The translations under genes and the position numbers were made by a program. The notes below the pieces were generated by a model, which did no database searches, had not been told where the DNA came from, and worked only from the letters and a program-made list of their open reading frames with translations. Positions 33,961 through 43,956 of a stretch of 64,000 bases of DNA are shown one piece after another (position 1 is the first letter of the stretch; the number at the start of each line of letters is the position of its first letter). The stretch covers positions 744,001 through 808,000 of the forward strand of contig NZ_JAUSYG010000001.1 of assembly GCF_030816725.1 (NCBI RefSeq). Direction: 5' to 3'. Source of the stretch: Pseudarthrobacter defluvii. Lineage in GTDB: Bacteria; Actinomycetota; Actinomycetes; Actinomycetales; Micrococcaceae.

Positions 33961-35309
33961 CTGGAGGGGCTAAATTATCCCAAATCGTTTTTAGTCTCGC
34001 CGCTGCAGTGCTTGTCATCACTTGTGGCGCTGCTCCCGGCTTGACGCGCTATGTGTCGAATCTTCGGGCGCCGCTCAATGTACTACCAGACCTGTGCTTG
34101 GCGGTGCTACTAATTTCCTCTATCTTTGGACAACGCCAGTCAGGAACCCGCAAGTCTCCAGCGTGGTACGCTGCGTGGCTTTTCATGCTTTGGGTCCTTG
34201 CAGTTACAGTTCCCTCTGTCCTATCGATGGCTGATCAGGCTATTTACGGTCTGAGGGCCATGATCTGGGGCCTCGTGATCGCAATGCTCATGCAAACCAT
34301 GCCTCTTCGTGCACAAGAGAAGAGACACATCAGGTTCGCAGTGTTGGGCGTTCTGACGGTTAATATGGTCGTTGCCCTTTGGCAGGCTGTTTTTGGTCTA
34401 AGTGCTGTTGAACTTCGTGATTTGGTTGAATCCGGCGCGAGCTACCAAGTCGATTCACAGACACGCCTCTTGGGCCTGCAGGCTACCGGCCAAGAGCTGT
34501 CGATGCTTGCTGGCAGTGCTTTTGTATGGGCGTGTGCCACGACGATTACGAAAGGATTTCGAGCCGCTGGCCCCGCGGTTTGGATCCTAGGTTTTACTTC
34601 CGCTGTAGTGACGCTTGTTGTTCTGCAGCGGAGCGCCCTAATTGGTGCCCTTGTTGCACTGGCTTTATTGGCGTTTTCCGTCAGTTCCTGGCGGTTTTCC
34701 GGGCGACGGGGTCGGGTGGCGAGACGATTCATAATCGTCGCTGGCATTTCGATGCTTAGCGTTGTTGCTTTGGCCGCTTATGCGCCCGACCGGGTTGACC
34801 TCGCGCTTGCAAGATTCCAAACACTCTTTGGTCTATCGTCGGACTATTCCTTCAATGTAAGGCAGGATACGACGCTGCCGGTGGCTCTAAGGCTTATCGG
34901 TGAGGGCCCGCTGGGATATGGGCTGGGCGCGTCGGGCCCTGTGGCTGCCAAGTTTCTTCCGCACGGTCCACTAGCAGACTATCCATTGGGCGGCATAGCC
35001 GCTGACAATGGTTATCTTTTCGTAGGACTACAGATAGGCCTTCCAGGCCTGGCGGCTTTCATCCTGCTTCTCCTTACATGGGCTATCTACGGCTCGTTCC
35101 TCCTGGTGCCTGATCAGCGGCGATCTTCTTCCCGCGCGGTGATCTGCTTTTTGGCGGCGATTATGCTTTCAGGCTCTTTCTGGGGCCTTACTGGGGCTAT
35201 GGCAGTTATAGCAATGCTCGCGAGCCTTGACCATGGCGACACTGAGGACAGTGTTCCCGATGTTGACGAGATGCTCAGGACCCGCCGGGACCACCGACGG
35301 AGCTTTTGA
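33957..35309 (+). CDS. O-antigen ligase/polymerase-like membrane protein (Wzy-type)
   Basis: A 450-aa protein with about 11 membrane helices and a large extracytoplasmic loop before GEGPLGYGLGASGP...IAADNGYLFVGLQIG, where Wzy/WaaL family proteins carry catalytic residues. It would polymerise repeat units outside the membrane. It is last in the coupled run of genes from 28824 and is followed by the IS elements, so the original operon end cannot be seen with certainty. Confidence 0.8.
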   Translation: MTGGAKLSQIVFSLAAAVLVITCGAAPGLTRYVSNLRAPLNVLPDLCLAVLLISSIFGQRQSGTRKSPAWYAAWLFMLWVLAVTVPSVLSMADQAIYGLRAMIWGLVIAMLMQTMPLRAQEKRHIRFAVLGVLTVNMVVALWQAVFGLSAVELRDLVESGASYQVDSQTRLLGLQATGQELSMLAGSAFVWACATTITKGFRAAGPAVWILGFTSAVVTLVVLQRSALIGALVALALLAFSVSSWRFSGRRGRVARRFIIVAGISMLSVVALAAYAPDRVDLALARFQTLFGLSSDYSFNVRQDTTLPVALRLIGEGPLGYGLGASGPVAAKFLPHGPLADYPLGGIAADNGYLFVGLQIGLPGLAAFILLLLTWAIYGSFLLVPDQRRSSSRAVICFLAAIMLSGSFWGLTGAMAVIAMLASLDHGDTEDSVPDVDEMLRTRRDHRRSF

Positions 35310-35321
35310 GTCATGACAAGT

Positions 35322-35376
35322 CGCCTAGACTAGAAGATCACGTTCACGCTCGATCTACTCCGTCGCGGTCTAGGCG
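35322..35376. repeat. Inverted repeat CGCCTAGAC/GTCTAGGCG
   Basis: Two perfect 9-bp arms (35322-35330 and 35368-35376) flank 37 nt, 13 nt after the Wzy-like stop. The loop is long for a terminator. Otherwise nothing is recognised between the stop at 35309 and the IS boundary near 35556. Confidence 0.4.
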
Positions 35377-36955
35377 CAAACTTTGGCCACCCGCCGAGAT
35401 CCTTACCGCCGAATTGGAGTATCCGCTAGGACTCAGTATTGACTCATGATATCGGCCCAGGTCCTCAATTCCCGTGTCATCCGCGGCCAAGGCATCGCAG
35501 GGCTTGGGCGCAAGGGACACGGTACCGTCCGTCGCCGGCCGTCGGCGAGGTTATCGGGCTCTTCGTGGTTGGTGGGGATTGAGTTCGTGTCGTTGAATAC
35601 AAGGGGGCCCGTGGCCCTGCTGGGATGAGTGTGTCTAAGCATTCAACCTGGAACAGGACCACGAGCCTTTGATCGAGCCTACCGGGGTCGCAGCCGACGC
35701 TGCCACCATCCTCTTCAACCTGCCCGACTACCACGTCATTTCCACCACCATCACTGCCGGGCGCCGCCAGGTCATTGTCGAAACCGACCACCCGCCGGGC
35801 TGCCCAAGCTGTGGGGTCATATCCTCCCGGCGGAAAGAGCGGCGGCTGCAGCGGCTCCGAGATATTCCCGTCGCCGGGCCGGTGGAGGTGCTCTGGTCCA
35901 AGTACCGCTGGTACTGCGAAGAACCGGCGTGCGGCCGGCTATTGTTCTTCGAATCAACACCGCAGGTGCCGCGCCGCGCCCGTTCCACGGCCAGGCTCCG
36001 GGACCAGCTCGTGGACGCGGTCATCCGCTCCGGCAGGGCCGTCTCGGAGACCGCCGCCGGCTTCGCCGTGTCCTGGTGGATGGTCCGTGCCGCGGTAACC
36101 GAGGCCTGCCTGCTGCAGCTGCCCGATGTGGACAAGCTCAGCCCGCGGATGCTCGGCATCGATGAACACCGGTTCCGGTCCGTGCGCTACTTCCAGGACC
36201 CGGGAACGAAGGCGTGGACGCGGATCGAACCATGGATGACCACCATCGTGGACCTGGACACCGGCCAGGTCCTGGGCGTCGTGGACGGCCGCGATCACAA
36301 GGGCGTCGGAGACTGGCTCTTCGCCCGGCCCCTGCACTGGCGGCTCGCCGTTCAGGTCGTCGCGATCGATCCGTCGGCGGCGTTCCGCAAAGCGTGGCGG
36401 ATGTGGCTTCCCCGCACTGCTGTCGCCGTTGACCATTTCCACCTGATCTCGCTGGCCAACCAGGCCATGACCGAGACCCGGCAGAACCTCTCTCAACAGG
36501 TCAAGGGCCGCCGCGGCCGAGCCATCGACAAGGCATGGGCCCACCGCATGCTGCTCCTGCGCGGCGGCGATAACCTCAGCCCCAGGGCCGCCCTCCGGCT
36601 CGAAGAAGTGTTCGCTCTGGACGATCCAACCGGCACCCTCGAATCGGTCTGGAAGGTCAAAGAACAGCTGCGGATCCTGCTGCGCACCGGCTCCCTGAAC
36701 GACGCCGCAGAGGCCAAGAAGGTACTCGAGGAGCTAGTCGAAGCAGCCGCACGACCGGAAACCAACAGGCTCTACCGCACCGTCTGCAGATGGTGGAAAG
36801 AGATCGAGGTCCTCATCATCACCGGCGCCACGACCGGGAAGGTGAGTATTTGAAGGCTTGGAGGCCAGTCGATCTTGCCTTTGGGGGCCAGTGATATTGC
36901 CGGTGGGGGCCAGCGGCCGCGGGGATGGGGGCCACCGGCTCCCACCGACGTTTTC

Positions 36956-37702
36956 TTATTGCGTCATGGTGGCGTGTTCACGCATGTTGTGGTTGCCAGT
37001 ATCGACCCAGATGGTGTTGTGCACGATGCGGTCCATGATCGCATCGGCGTGGACCCCGGAGCCGAGCCGCTGGTGCCAGTCCTTCTTGGCGTATTGCGTG
37101 CAGAACACGGTCGAAGCTGTGTCGTACCTGCGCTCGAGCAGTTCCAGCAGCATGCTGCGCATGCCCTCGTCGGGGTGGTCGAGGAGCCACTCGTCGATCA
37201 CCAGCAAAGTGAAGGCCGCGTACTTCTTCAGGAACTTCGTGGCACCCAAGGGCTTGTCCTTCGCCAGCGCCCAGGCTTCCTCGAGGTCGGGCATTCGAAC
37301 GTAGTGGGCCCGGATCCGGTGCAGACAGGCCTGCTTGGCCAGAGCGCACCCGAGGTAGGACTTCCCGGACCCGGTGAATCCCTGAAACACGACGTTCTGC
37401 TGCCGTTCAATGAACGAGCACGTGCCGAGCTGGGCGATCAGGCTCCGGTCGAGGCCGCGTTCGTCCACGAGGTCGAGCCGGCGCAGGTCCGCGCCCGGGT
37501 AGCGTAGCCCGGCCCGTCGGATCAGCCCCTCGACCTTGGCGTGATTGAACCCGGAGTGGGCCTCGTCCACGACCAGGCGGAGCCGTTCCTCGAAGGCCAT
37601 GCCGAGTACGAGTGCCTCGTCCTGGGCCTCGAGCGCTTCGAGCATCGGGACGGCACCCATCTCACGGAGCTTGCGCTTGGTTTCAGTATCGATCCCGCTC
37701 AT
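36956..37702 (-). CDS. istB: IS21 helper ATPase IstB
   Basis: A 248-aa AAA+ ATPase with Walker A GFTGSGKSYLGCAL and Walker B LLVIDEWLL, typical of IstB, which remodels target DNA and activates IstA. ATG 37702 overlaps the istA stop. It appears intact. Confidence 0.95.
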   Translation of the reverse strand: MSGIDTETKRKLREMGAVPMLEALEAQDEALVLGMAFEERLRLVVDEAHSGFNHAKVEGLIRRAGLRYPGADLRRLDLVDERGLDRSLIAQLGTCSFIERQQNVVFQGFTGSGKSYLGCALAKQACLHRIRAHYVRMPDLEEAWALAKDKPLGATKFLKKYAAFTLLVIDEWLLDHPDEGMRSMLLELLERRYDTASTVFCTQYAKKDWHQRLGSGVHADAIMDRIVHNTIWVDTGNHNMREHATMTQ

Positions 37703-39261
37703 TTGGCGCCACCTGCGTAGTACTCGGCGCCGCGCACGTAACCGCCGTGTTCGACTCCTTCATCCCGTGGAGGCCTGAGCCCGGCGGCTTTGTCCTGCTC
37801 CGTGGCAAGGATCGGCTGAAGATGGGCATACCGCGGGGACCGCACCCTGCCTGCCAACGCAAGCCGGCAGGCCGCCTCCACCCGTTCGGCCGAATAACGC
37901 CGGCAGAGCCGCAACACGGCCAATGCCGCGTCCAAGCCCTGCTCGTCGACCGGGACGGACTCGAAGATCCGGTTGACCACGGTCACCGCTGCCGGGCCGA
38001 TCCGTCCGGCCCATTCCCGCGCCCGGGCCGGGTCCCACTGCCGGTATTTCTCGCCGGCGGGAAGGTCCGCGTCATTGGTGCGATACTCGTTGGTCGCGCC
38101 CTCGGGCAGCAACAGATGGCTGGTCAGCCGTTCGCTGCCCCGGTAGGCCTGAAGCACCCGATCGGTGATCCTCAGGTCCACCGACGTGCCAACATGGGCG
38201 AACGGCACGGAGTAGTAGTTCCTTTCCCAGACCACGTGCCCGTTCCGGCCCACCCGGCGCCCGTAGGCCCACCTGCTGATCTCGTAGGCGGCCGCCGGCA
38301 ACCCCGTGAGCAGCGGCTGCTCTTCAGCTGCGAACACGCTGGTCCTGGACCCTGGCCGTTTCTGGAACGGCTCCGCGTTATAGGCCGCTACCCGGTCGGT
38401 GATGGCGGCGCGAAGCTCCAGCAACGAGGTGAATTGCTGCTGGCGCAGCCCGGCGATGACCCAGGTAGCCACGTGGGCGACCGTGTTCTCCACGCTCGCC
38501 TTGTCCTTCGGTGCCCGGATGCGCCCCGGCAGCACCGCCGCTGAATAGTGCGCCGCCATCTCCCGGTAAGCGTCGTTGAGCACGACTTCGCCTTCGCGGG
38601 GATGCTTGATCACGCCGGTCTTCAGATTGTCCGGCACGATCCGCGGCACCGAACCGCTAAAGGCCTCGAACATCGCCACATGGGCCCGCAACCAGGTGTC
38701 CTGTTTCATGTCCAGGGCGGGTTCAACGAACGCGTACCGGCTAAACGGCAGGCAAGCCACAAACAAATACACCGTCCTCGACTTGCCCGTCACCGGATCT
38801 GTCAGCTGCATCGTCGGGCCCGACCAGTCCACCTCCACCGTCTGCGCCGCCTTGTGCCCGACCCGGGACGCCACCCCAGTGACCAGCACATGCCGCTGAT
38901 AGGTCCTGCAGAACCGGTCATAACCCATCACCGGCTCACCGGCAGCCGCGCGTGAATCCGCGTACTCGCCATGCAGCAGCTTTAGCGTCACCCCGACCCG
39001 GGCCATCTCCCTATGCACCTGATCCCAGTCCGGCTGCGCGAACACACTCTGATGCTCACCCCGCCCAGGAAACAGCCGGGCATAGACCTCGCCCTCTGAA
39101 CTGTCGGCGATATCGTCCCACGCCACACCGGCCGCGTCAGCAGCCTCCAGCACCGCCGTGATGCTCTTACGGGACATGCCCTGCGACGCAGCGATCGCCC
39201 GGCCTGACAGGCCCTCGGCGCGCAGCTGCAACACGAGCTTCGCTCTGATCTTCCGTACCAT
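37699..39261 (-). CDS. istA: IS21 transposase IstA
   Basis: A 520-aa transposase. N-terminal helix-turn-helix GLSGRAIAASQGMSRKS, then the DDE integrase core with VEVDWSGPTMQ, VPDNLKTGV and KDKASVENTV, then a C-terminal beta domain. It is intact, so the element may still be mobile. Its 3' end overlaps istB by 4 nt. Confidence 0.95.
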   Translation of the reverse strand: MVRKIRAKLVLQLRAEGLSGRAIAASQGMSRKSITAVLEAADAAGVAWDDIADSSEGEVYARLFPGRGEHQSVFAQPDWDQVHREMARVGVTLKLLHGEYADSRAAAGEPVMGYDRFCRTYQRHVLVTGVASRVGHKAAQTVEVDWSGPTMQLTDPVTGKSRTVYLFVACLPFSRYAFVEPALDMKQDTWLRAHVAMFEAFSGSVPRIVPDNLKTGVIKHPREGEVVLNDAYREMAAHYSAAVLPGRIRAPKDKASVENTVAHVATWVIAGLRQQQFTSLLELRAAITDRVAAYNAEPFQKRPGSRTSVFAAEEQPLLTGLPAAAYEISRWAYGRRVGRNGHVVWERNYYSVPFAHVGTSVDLRITDRVLQAYRGSERLTSHLLLPEGATNEYRTNDADLPAGEKYRQWDPARAREWAGRIGPAAVTVVNRIFESVPVDEQGLDAALAVLRLCRRYSAERVEAACRLALAGRVRSPRYAHLQPILATEQDKAAGLRPPRDEGVEHGGYVRGAEYYAGGAK

Positions 39262-39590
39262 TGATGATTACTCCTTCTGCCGTGCGCCCTATACACACGA
39301 CGGAAGGAGCCTAAATCGGGGTGGCCCCCAAACACGCCACTACCGGCACCCAGGACCGCTACTGCGCGCTCTGGCCGTTGGCCCCCGAACACACGACGGA
39401 TGGACCCCAAAAGCGCGGATATTCAGGAAGGTCGAGGCCAACAACACCGCAATCAAGAACATCAAGCGAACTGCCCGCGGGTACCGCAACGCCGCCAATT
39501 ACAAATCGGTTATTCTCTTCAGAAGTGCCGTCAGGACGGCGGCATGACGCTTATTCCAGGGATCCAATTCCCCACGAACCACGAAGAGCC

Positions 39591-40270
39591 GCATAACGGG
39601 GCAGATGCTGGTGGCATAAAGGCGGCCAGCGCCACCTGGTCCTTATCTATTCGACAGCCGCGAACTCATCAGCGGATGTTGTCGGGATTGCGATGTCGTG
39701 CTGAACGGCTACGGCAGGCCTTAGGCCCACCCCACAACGTTGATGTTGAGGATGTGCAGCTTGGCGGTGTGTGTCAAGCATTTTAGTGATGGACTGGTTC
39801 TCGTTGCCCTAGAACCACCGGAGTCGATGAACAGCATGCGGTGGCCTTGGCCGCACCTATCTCCGTAGAGGGTCCGGGCGTCTTGCGGCCTCCCGCGATG
39901 TGGTATCCCGTTGGCCGCCGCTGCCGCCTTGGCCTGCTAGCGCATACGGACGCGGGTCGCACTCAGCAGAGGCCGCTCGACCGATCGCAACCATTGAAAG
40001 GCTTGGGAGAGAACACCTCCCCCGCGTCGGTTACGGAGTCCGCTCCAATATCGCCGCGATCGCTATAGGAACCTTCGTCGAGATCTGCGTCTACTCACTG
40101 GAGACGTAGAGAGCCAGCTTGGCGGGGTGGGGATGCCGAAAAAGCATATTCAACGATGACTCACCTAATACGTTGGCTACGGCCTGCGAGGCATAGATCG
40201 GTGGGTATCCGTTAGTCGAGTTGGTCCATGGTCACTTCAACTAGCGCTGAAGAGGTTTGGGCCCCACGCA
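39591..40270. other. Non-coding or decayed stretch after the IS elements
   Basis: About 680 bp with no frame that has both a ribosome site and recognisable sequence. Short open frames (for example 39841-40068) look accidental. It may be the remains of the genes that lay here before the insertions. Confidence 0.5.
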
Positions 40271-41770
40271 CTAGCGCCGAGGACGATTTGCCGGAAACGT
40301 CCTCGGCGGACGGGCCCATTCTCCGCTCGAGGAGTCTGAGATGTCGTCGGTCATAGTGGCGCCCGAGTTCGGTGCACCAGCTTTTGGTTCGTGGAACTGC
40401 ACGTTTTCGAGCGAGTCGTGGTTCTCATTTCGGTAATAGCTGTATGAGTACGCGTCGGGGCCTTTAATGGGGAGACGGTTGAGAACAATCCCGAGAATAT
40501 CCGAGCCCACCATCTCAAGAGCGCTAAGAGACTTCACAAGCTCCTGCTGCCGCAGCTTTTGAGAGCCTACTACGAGGATGACCCCTCCAACGTGTTGGGA
40601 CAGCACAGCAGCATCAGTAACGGGAAGCAGCGGGGGAGCATCAATGATGACCGTATCGAAGACCTGCTCCAAGTCTGCGAGTAGCTGTTTCATGACCCTT
40701 GAACCGAGCAGTTCACTTGGGTTGGGCGGAATCTGCCCGGAGGTCAGGATAAACAGCTCGTCGTCCCCCCAAGGCTGAAGCAAATCCCTCACGTCCGCCT
40801 GACCGACCAGGGCTGTTGTTAAACCTGCAGTTCGATCCAGCCCCAGATATTCGCTGACCATAGGCCGACGGAGGTCTGCGTCAATAAGACAGACGGCCTG
40901 CCCAGCTTGCGCCATAGCTATCGCGAGGTTAGTAGCGGAGGTGCTCTTTCCTTCACCTGGTACCGATGAAGTAACCAAGACAGTCTTGGCGCCCTTGGCA
41001 ACATTGGCGAACTGGAGGTTAGTGCGGAGTTGGCGGAATGATTCCGCTCGCGGACTTTGTGTTGGGGTTTGGGTAAGGAGTGGTTTACGTGTGGCATCAG
41101 CATCGTAGGCAATGCCACCTAGGACCGGCGAATCAGTTATCTGCCGCACATCAGCCTCGCCGCGGATTCTGCTGTCCAACTTCGACTTCAATACAGCACT
41201 GGCCAAGCCAACCCCCAGGCCGAGTATGAAACCAAGGATCAAGTTCAGACGAGTGTTGGGGGAGGCTGGGCTTGAGGGAGCAACAGCTGGCTTGATTACT
41301 GAGACATTGAAAGGAGAGCTTCCGCCATTCTTCGGCCTTTCGATACGCTCTATGGCATCGATCAAGCTATTGGCAACGCCCTGGGCGATGGCGGCAGACC
41401 GTACAGGAGAGGAATCGCTGGCCTCAATATTGATCAAGACCGTATTGACGTCTGTTGTGCCCTTAACGGACTTAGAAAGTTCATCCGCTGTGACCCCCAA
41501 CCCGAGACTGTCAATGACCGGCTGAAGGACGATCGGCGAATTAACTGCCTTCACATAGGACTGAACTCGAGCTTGGCTGAAAGTGTTGCCTTGCTGCAGC
41601 TCCTGCACAGAACCTGAGTTTTGGATTGCTACGAACAGTTGCGTCTCAGCCGTATAAGTGGGTTTGGTCGCAAGGGAAATCCCGGCTCCGACTAGGAGGC
41701 CGACCAGCGTGCAGCCGACGATCAAAAGCCAGTTACGGCTAAAAATGCGCAAGTAATCGCGTAGGTCCAC
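40271..41770 (-). CDS. Wzc/CpsCD-type polysaccharide tyrosine autokinase
   Basis: About 499 aa from GTG 41770 (after AGGGGGA). The Wzz domain starts VDLRDYLRIFSRNWLLIVGC; the second helix is near LILGFILGLGVGLASAV. The kinase domain has SSVPGEGKSTSATNL (Walker A), CLIDADLRRPM (Walker A'), TVIIDAPPLLPVTD and the tyrosine cluster DAYSYSYYRN. It parallels the kinase at 18850 but is clearly divergent from it. It is transcribed alone, toward the IS elements. Confidence 0.93.
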   Translation of the reverse strand: MDLRDYLRIFSRNWLLIVGCTLVGLLVGAGISLATKPTYTAETQLFVAIQNSGSVQELQQGNTFSQARVQSYVKAVNSPIVLQPVIDSLGLGVTADELSKSVKGTTDVNTVLINIEASDSSPVRSAAIAQGVANSLIDAIERIERPKNGGSSPFNVSVIKPAVAPSSPASPNTRLNLILGFILGLGVGLASAVLKSKLDSRIRGEADVRQITDSPVLGGIAYDADATRKPLLTQTPTQSPRAESFRQLRTNLQFANVAKGAKTVLVTSSVPGEGKSTSATNLAIAMAQAGQAVCLIDADLRRPMVSEYLGLDRTAGLTTALVGQADVRDLLQPWGDDELFILTSGQIPPNPSELLGSRVMKQLLADLEQVFDTVIIDAPPLLPVTDAAVLSQHVGGVILVVGSQKLRQQELVKSLSALEMVGSDILGIVLNRLPIKGPDAYSYSYYRNENHDSLENVQFHEPKAGAPNSGATMTDDISDSSSGEWARPPRTFPANRPRR

Positions 41771-42043
41771 CCGGGTCCCCCTGTGTAAGTTCCTGGCAAC
41801 GCGCCAGGCCGGCTGCCCATCTGGCAAACCGGAGTGTTTCGTCCAGTCTACCGGCCATTGCTGACGAGCCTTTTCCGAGCACCTCGGGCGACGCTATGCC
41901 GAGGTGGTAGGGCCTGGAGCGTTAACCGAGACGGTCGCAGAGTGTCTAAACCTCAAGGTTGACCAGCCTGTCATTGATCGAGGCCACGTGCTGGCGGGCG
42001 TCACAGGTTATTGGACGGCGCGGGATGCTCCTAAGATAGCCCC

Positions 42044-43069
42044 ATGAAAATCTTGGTAACCGGGGGCGCCGGATTCATAGGATCACACACGGTTCTGACC
42101 CTTCTCGAAGAAGGCCACGAAGTTACCGTGATTGACAATTTGATCAACTCGGCGGTGGATTCCCTCGAGCGGGTTGAAGGGTTGACAGGAAAAAAGATCA
42201 ACTTTTGCGAGGGCGACCTTCTGGACTATGGAAGGCTCCGCGCCCTTTTCGATCAGGAAGAATTTGATTCGGTCGTTCACTTTGCCGGACTCAAGGCTGT
42301 GGGCGAGTCTGCCGAGGAGCCGCTACGGTACTACCGAAATAACGTAGTCGGCACGCTCAATCTGCTTGAGTGTATGGCCGACGCTGGTGTCTATTCGCTG
42401 GTCTTCAGCTCTTCTGCGACTGTTTACGGAGCCTCAGAGAATGTGCCTTTGATCGAGGGTACGCCGCTTGGTGCTATCAACCCATATGGCCGGACCAAAC
42501 AGCAGATCGAAGACATTCTTACAGACCTAAGTGCAGCCGACCCTCGATGGAGGGTCGCTGTGTTGCGCTATTTTAATCCCGTAGGAGCTCACGAGTCGGG
42601 TCGAATCGGAGAAGACCCTAAGGGTACGCCGAACAATCTCCTCCCGTATGTAGCTCAAGTTGCTGCTGGTAGGAGAGATAAGGTCACAGTCTTCGGTAGC
42701 GATTACAACACGGAAGACGGCACAGGCGTACGAGATTATATCCACGTCATGGATCTTGCGGCCGGACATATCGCTGCCCTGAATTTCATCGCAAACAAGA
42801 ATGGCATTTTTAGATGGAACTTAGGCACGGGTAGGGGGTCCTCAGTTCTTGAGGTTGTTTCTGCTTTCCAGAAGGCGAGCGGGCGTCCCATACCCTATGA
42901 AGTCGGGCCGCGCCGCTCTGGGGATGCCGCAGTGAGCTATGCAGATCCCAGCGCCGCTCTTGTAGACCTGGGCTGGCGGGCACGCCGTGATCTGTCCCAG
43001 ATGTGCTCTGACCACTGGGCTTGGCAGGAAGCCAATCCGTTTGGATATACCCACCAGGCGGGGAGCTAA
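42044..43069 (+). CDS. galE: UDP-glucose 4-epimerase
   Basis: A 341-aa short-chain dehydrogenase-fold enzyme interconverting UDP-glucose and UDP-galactose. It shows TGGAGFIGSHTVL, SSSATVYG, the catalytic tyrosine in NPYGRTKQQIE and NPVGAHESGRIGEDP. No clear ribosome site is seen before ATG 42044. It supplies galactose donors for the polysaccharide locus; the flanking 41771-42043 region holds its promoter. Confidence 0.96.
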   Translation: MKILVTGGAGFIGSHTVLTLLEEGHEVTVIDNLINSAVDSLERVEGLTGKKINFCEGDLLDYGRLRALFDQEEFDSVVHFAGLKAVGESAEEPLRYYRNNVVGTLNLLECMADAGVYSLVFSSSATVYGASENVPLIEGTPLGAINPYGRTKQQIEDILTDLSAADPRWRVAVLRYFNPVGAHESGRIGEDPKGTPNNLLPYVAQVAAGRRDKVTVFGSDYNTEDGTGVRDYIHVMDLAAGHIAALNFIANKNGIFRWNLGTGRGSSVLEVVSAFQKASGRPIPYEVGPRRSGDAAVSYADPSAALVDLGWRARRDLSQMCSDHWAWQEANPFGYTHQAGS

Positions 43070-43417
43070 CCTCCCGCGGGATAACAAGTACTGGCACGCT
43101 GCCGCTCTGTTTGATGGAGATCAGCTTTATATGTGATCTTCCTTCAGTCGCGCAAAGATTATTGGGCGGAGACGAGTTTACGCAGAGTAGTGTTTGGCGA
43201 GCGATGGCCTTGGTACCTAGGACATACCCGCTACGTACTTCTTGTAGCCTCGCTGGGCCGCCACAGTTTAGGAACCACTTGACCTGCACTTCGATAGCAG
43301 CGTCTCGCCTCAAGGCGTTGGTCTCCTTCTCATAGTGAATGGCAAGTAGTCGCCGCTCGGAAAGCAGGTACCCACCACGCTTCCCGTCTCTGCCTTGTTG
43401 AACCTAAATTTCCTGTC
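43070..43417. other. Intergenic stretch without recognised gene
   Basis: About 350 bp after galE. The minus strand is open (43313 leftward) and reads somewhat protein-like, but it runs antisense through galE and has no ribosome site. I see no RNA gene or terminator. Confidence 0.4.
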
Positions 43418-43651
43418 ATGGTGATTCGCGTTCAACCTCTGGAGTCATTCCGCGGTCTAAGCCGTTTTCTGGAAAACAAATTGCACTTTCGCCCTAGATC
43501 TGAAATTTCTGGTACTTGCGAGCAATGTGGTACATCGTTCGAACGGCGTGCCTTCGTGAGAAGGCGCCTGTGCGTTGATTGCGCTTGTGATCGGGATGAG
43601 CTGAAGTTCGGGCCCCTACTGGGAACTTATCCGTTCGAACGGCAAGAGTAG
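43418..43651 (+). CDS. Possible small zinc-ribbon protein
   Basis: A 77-aa frame from ATG 43418. It contains two CxxC pairs separated by 15 residues (CEQCGTSFERR and LCVDCACD), a plausible zinc ribbon, in a basic context. The ribosome site is weak and there is no conserved neighbour, so the call is tentative. From its stop to 43956 I recognise nothing else. Confidence 0.35.
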   Translation: MVIRVQPLESFRGLSRFLENKLHFRPRSEISGTCEQCGTSFERRAFVRRRLCVDCACDRDELKFGPLLGTYPFERQE

Positions 43652-43956
43652 TGAAGCGCCGGACTCTTTGGGGCCGTGGCAACTAGAGAGGTCGCTCGCT
43701 TCACCCAACTAGCAAGGCAAGCACGCCTTTACCTTCCGTTTGAACTAGGCGTGCTATCGGCGGGGCCGTGACTTCGAGTCTGAGGAGAAAGGTTCGAGAG
43801 CCCTTTTATGTGGGCGCCTTGAGGACGCGGTTGGTTGGGGAGGGTAATTGGTTCCGAGCGTAAGCTTCCCCGCTGACTGCAGCGTATCTAGGCATCGTGA
43901 GTAGAATCAGGGACCAAGATGAACGCTCACCGCTTTGCCGGAGGTACAGAGAGACA

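Larger units (their letters stand above)
36843..39425 (-). mobile_element. IS21-family insertion sequence inside the ISL3 transposase
   Basis: A 2583-bp element from TGAGTATTTG to GCGGATATTCA, whose ends are imperfect inverted repeats. It is flanked by the direct repeat GGAAGG (36837-36842 and 39426-39431; one extra T could belong to either). Inside each end are several GGGGGCCA/TGGCCCCC boxes, like the multiple transposase-binding sites of IS21 elements. It encodes istA and istB on the minus strand. Confidence 0.92.
35669..39547 (+). pseudogene. ISL3 family transposase interrupted by IS21 insertion
   Basis: The first part (35669-36842) has the N-terminal zinc finger (CPSCG, CEEPACG), the helix-turn-helix region and DDE residues (GIDEHRFR, VAIDPSAAF), ending LIITGATTGK. 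The last 38 codons resume at 39432 (VEANNTAIKNIKRTARG to SAVRTAA, stop at 39545-39547). Removing the IS21 element and one GGAAGG restores ATTGKVEANN exactly in frame. The product with the insertion would be 394 aa with five to six foreign residues and is probably inactive. Confidence 0.9.
35556..39590 (+). mobile_element. ISL3-family element, split by an IS21 element
   Basis: Terminal inverted repeats of about 25 bp with few mismatches: GGCTCTTCGTGGTTGGTGGG at the left (from 35557) and its complement CCCACGAACCACGAAGAGCC at the right end (to 39590). Without the inner element and one duplicated hexamer it is about 1.45 kb, the usual ISL3 size. I could not find an 8-bp target duplication at the outer ends. 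Confidence 0.85.

Noticed and set aside
37612..38544. 310-codon plus-strand frame in the IS21 region
   Set aside because: Antisense to istA, which has intact DDE and helix-turn-helix motifs.
35556..39590. Target-site duplication of the outer ISL3 element
   Set aside because: The flanks (…GGTTATCG and GCATAACG…) do not form a direct repeat; they look more like a slight extension of the inverted repeat, so no duplication is claimed.
42810..43313. Minus-strand 167-codon frame with a stretch faintly like a GIY-YIG nuclease end
   Set aside because: It runs antisense through galE, lacks the GIY and YIG motifs and has no ribosome site.
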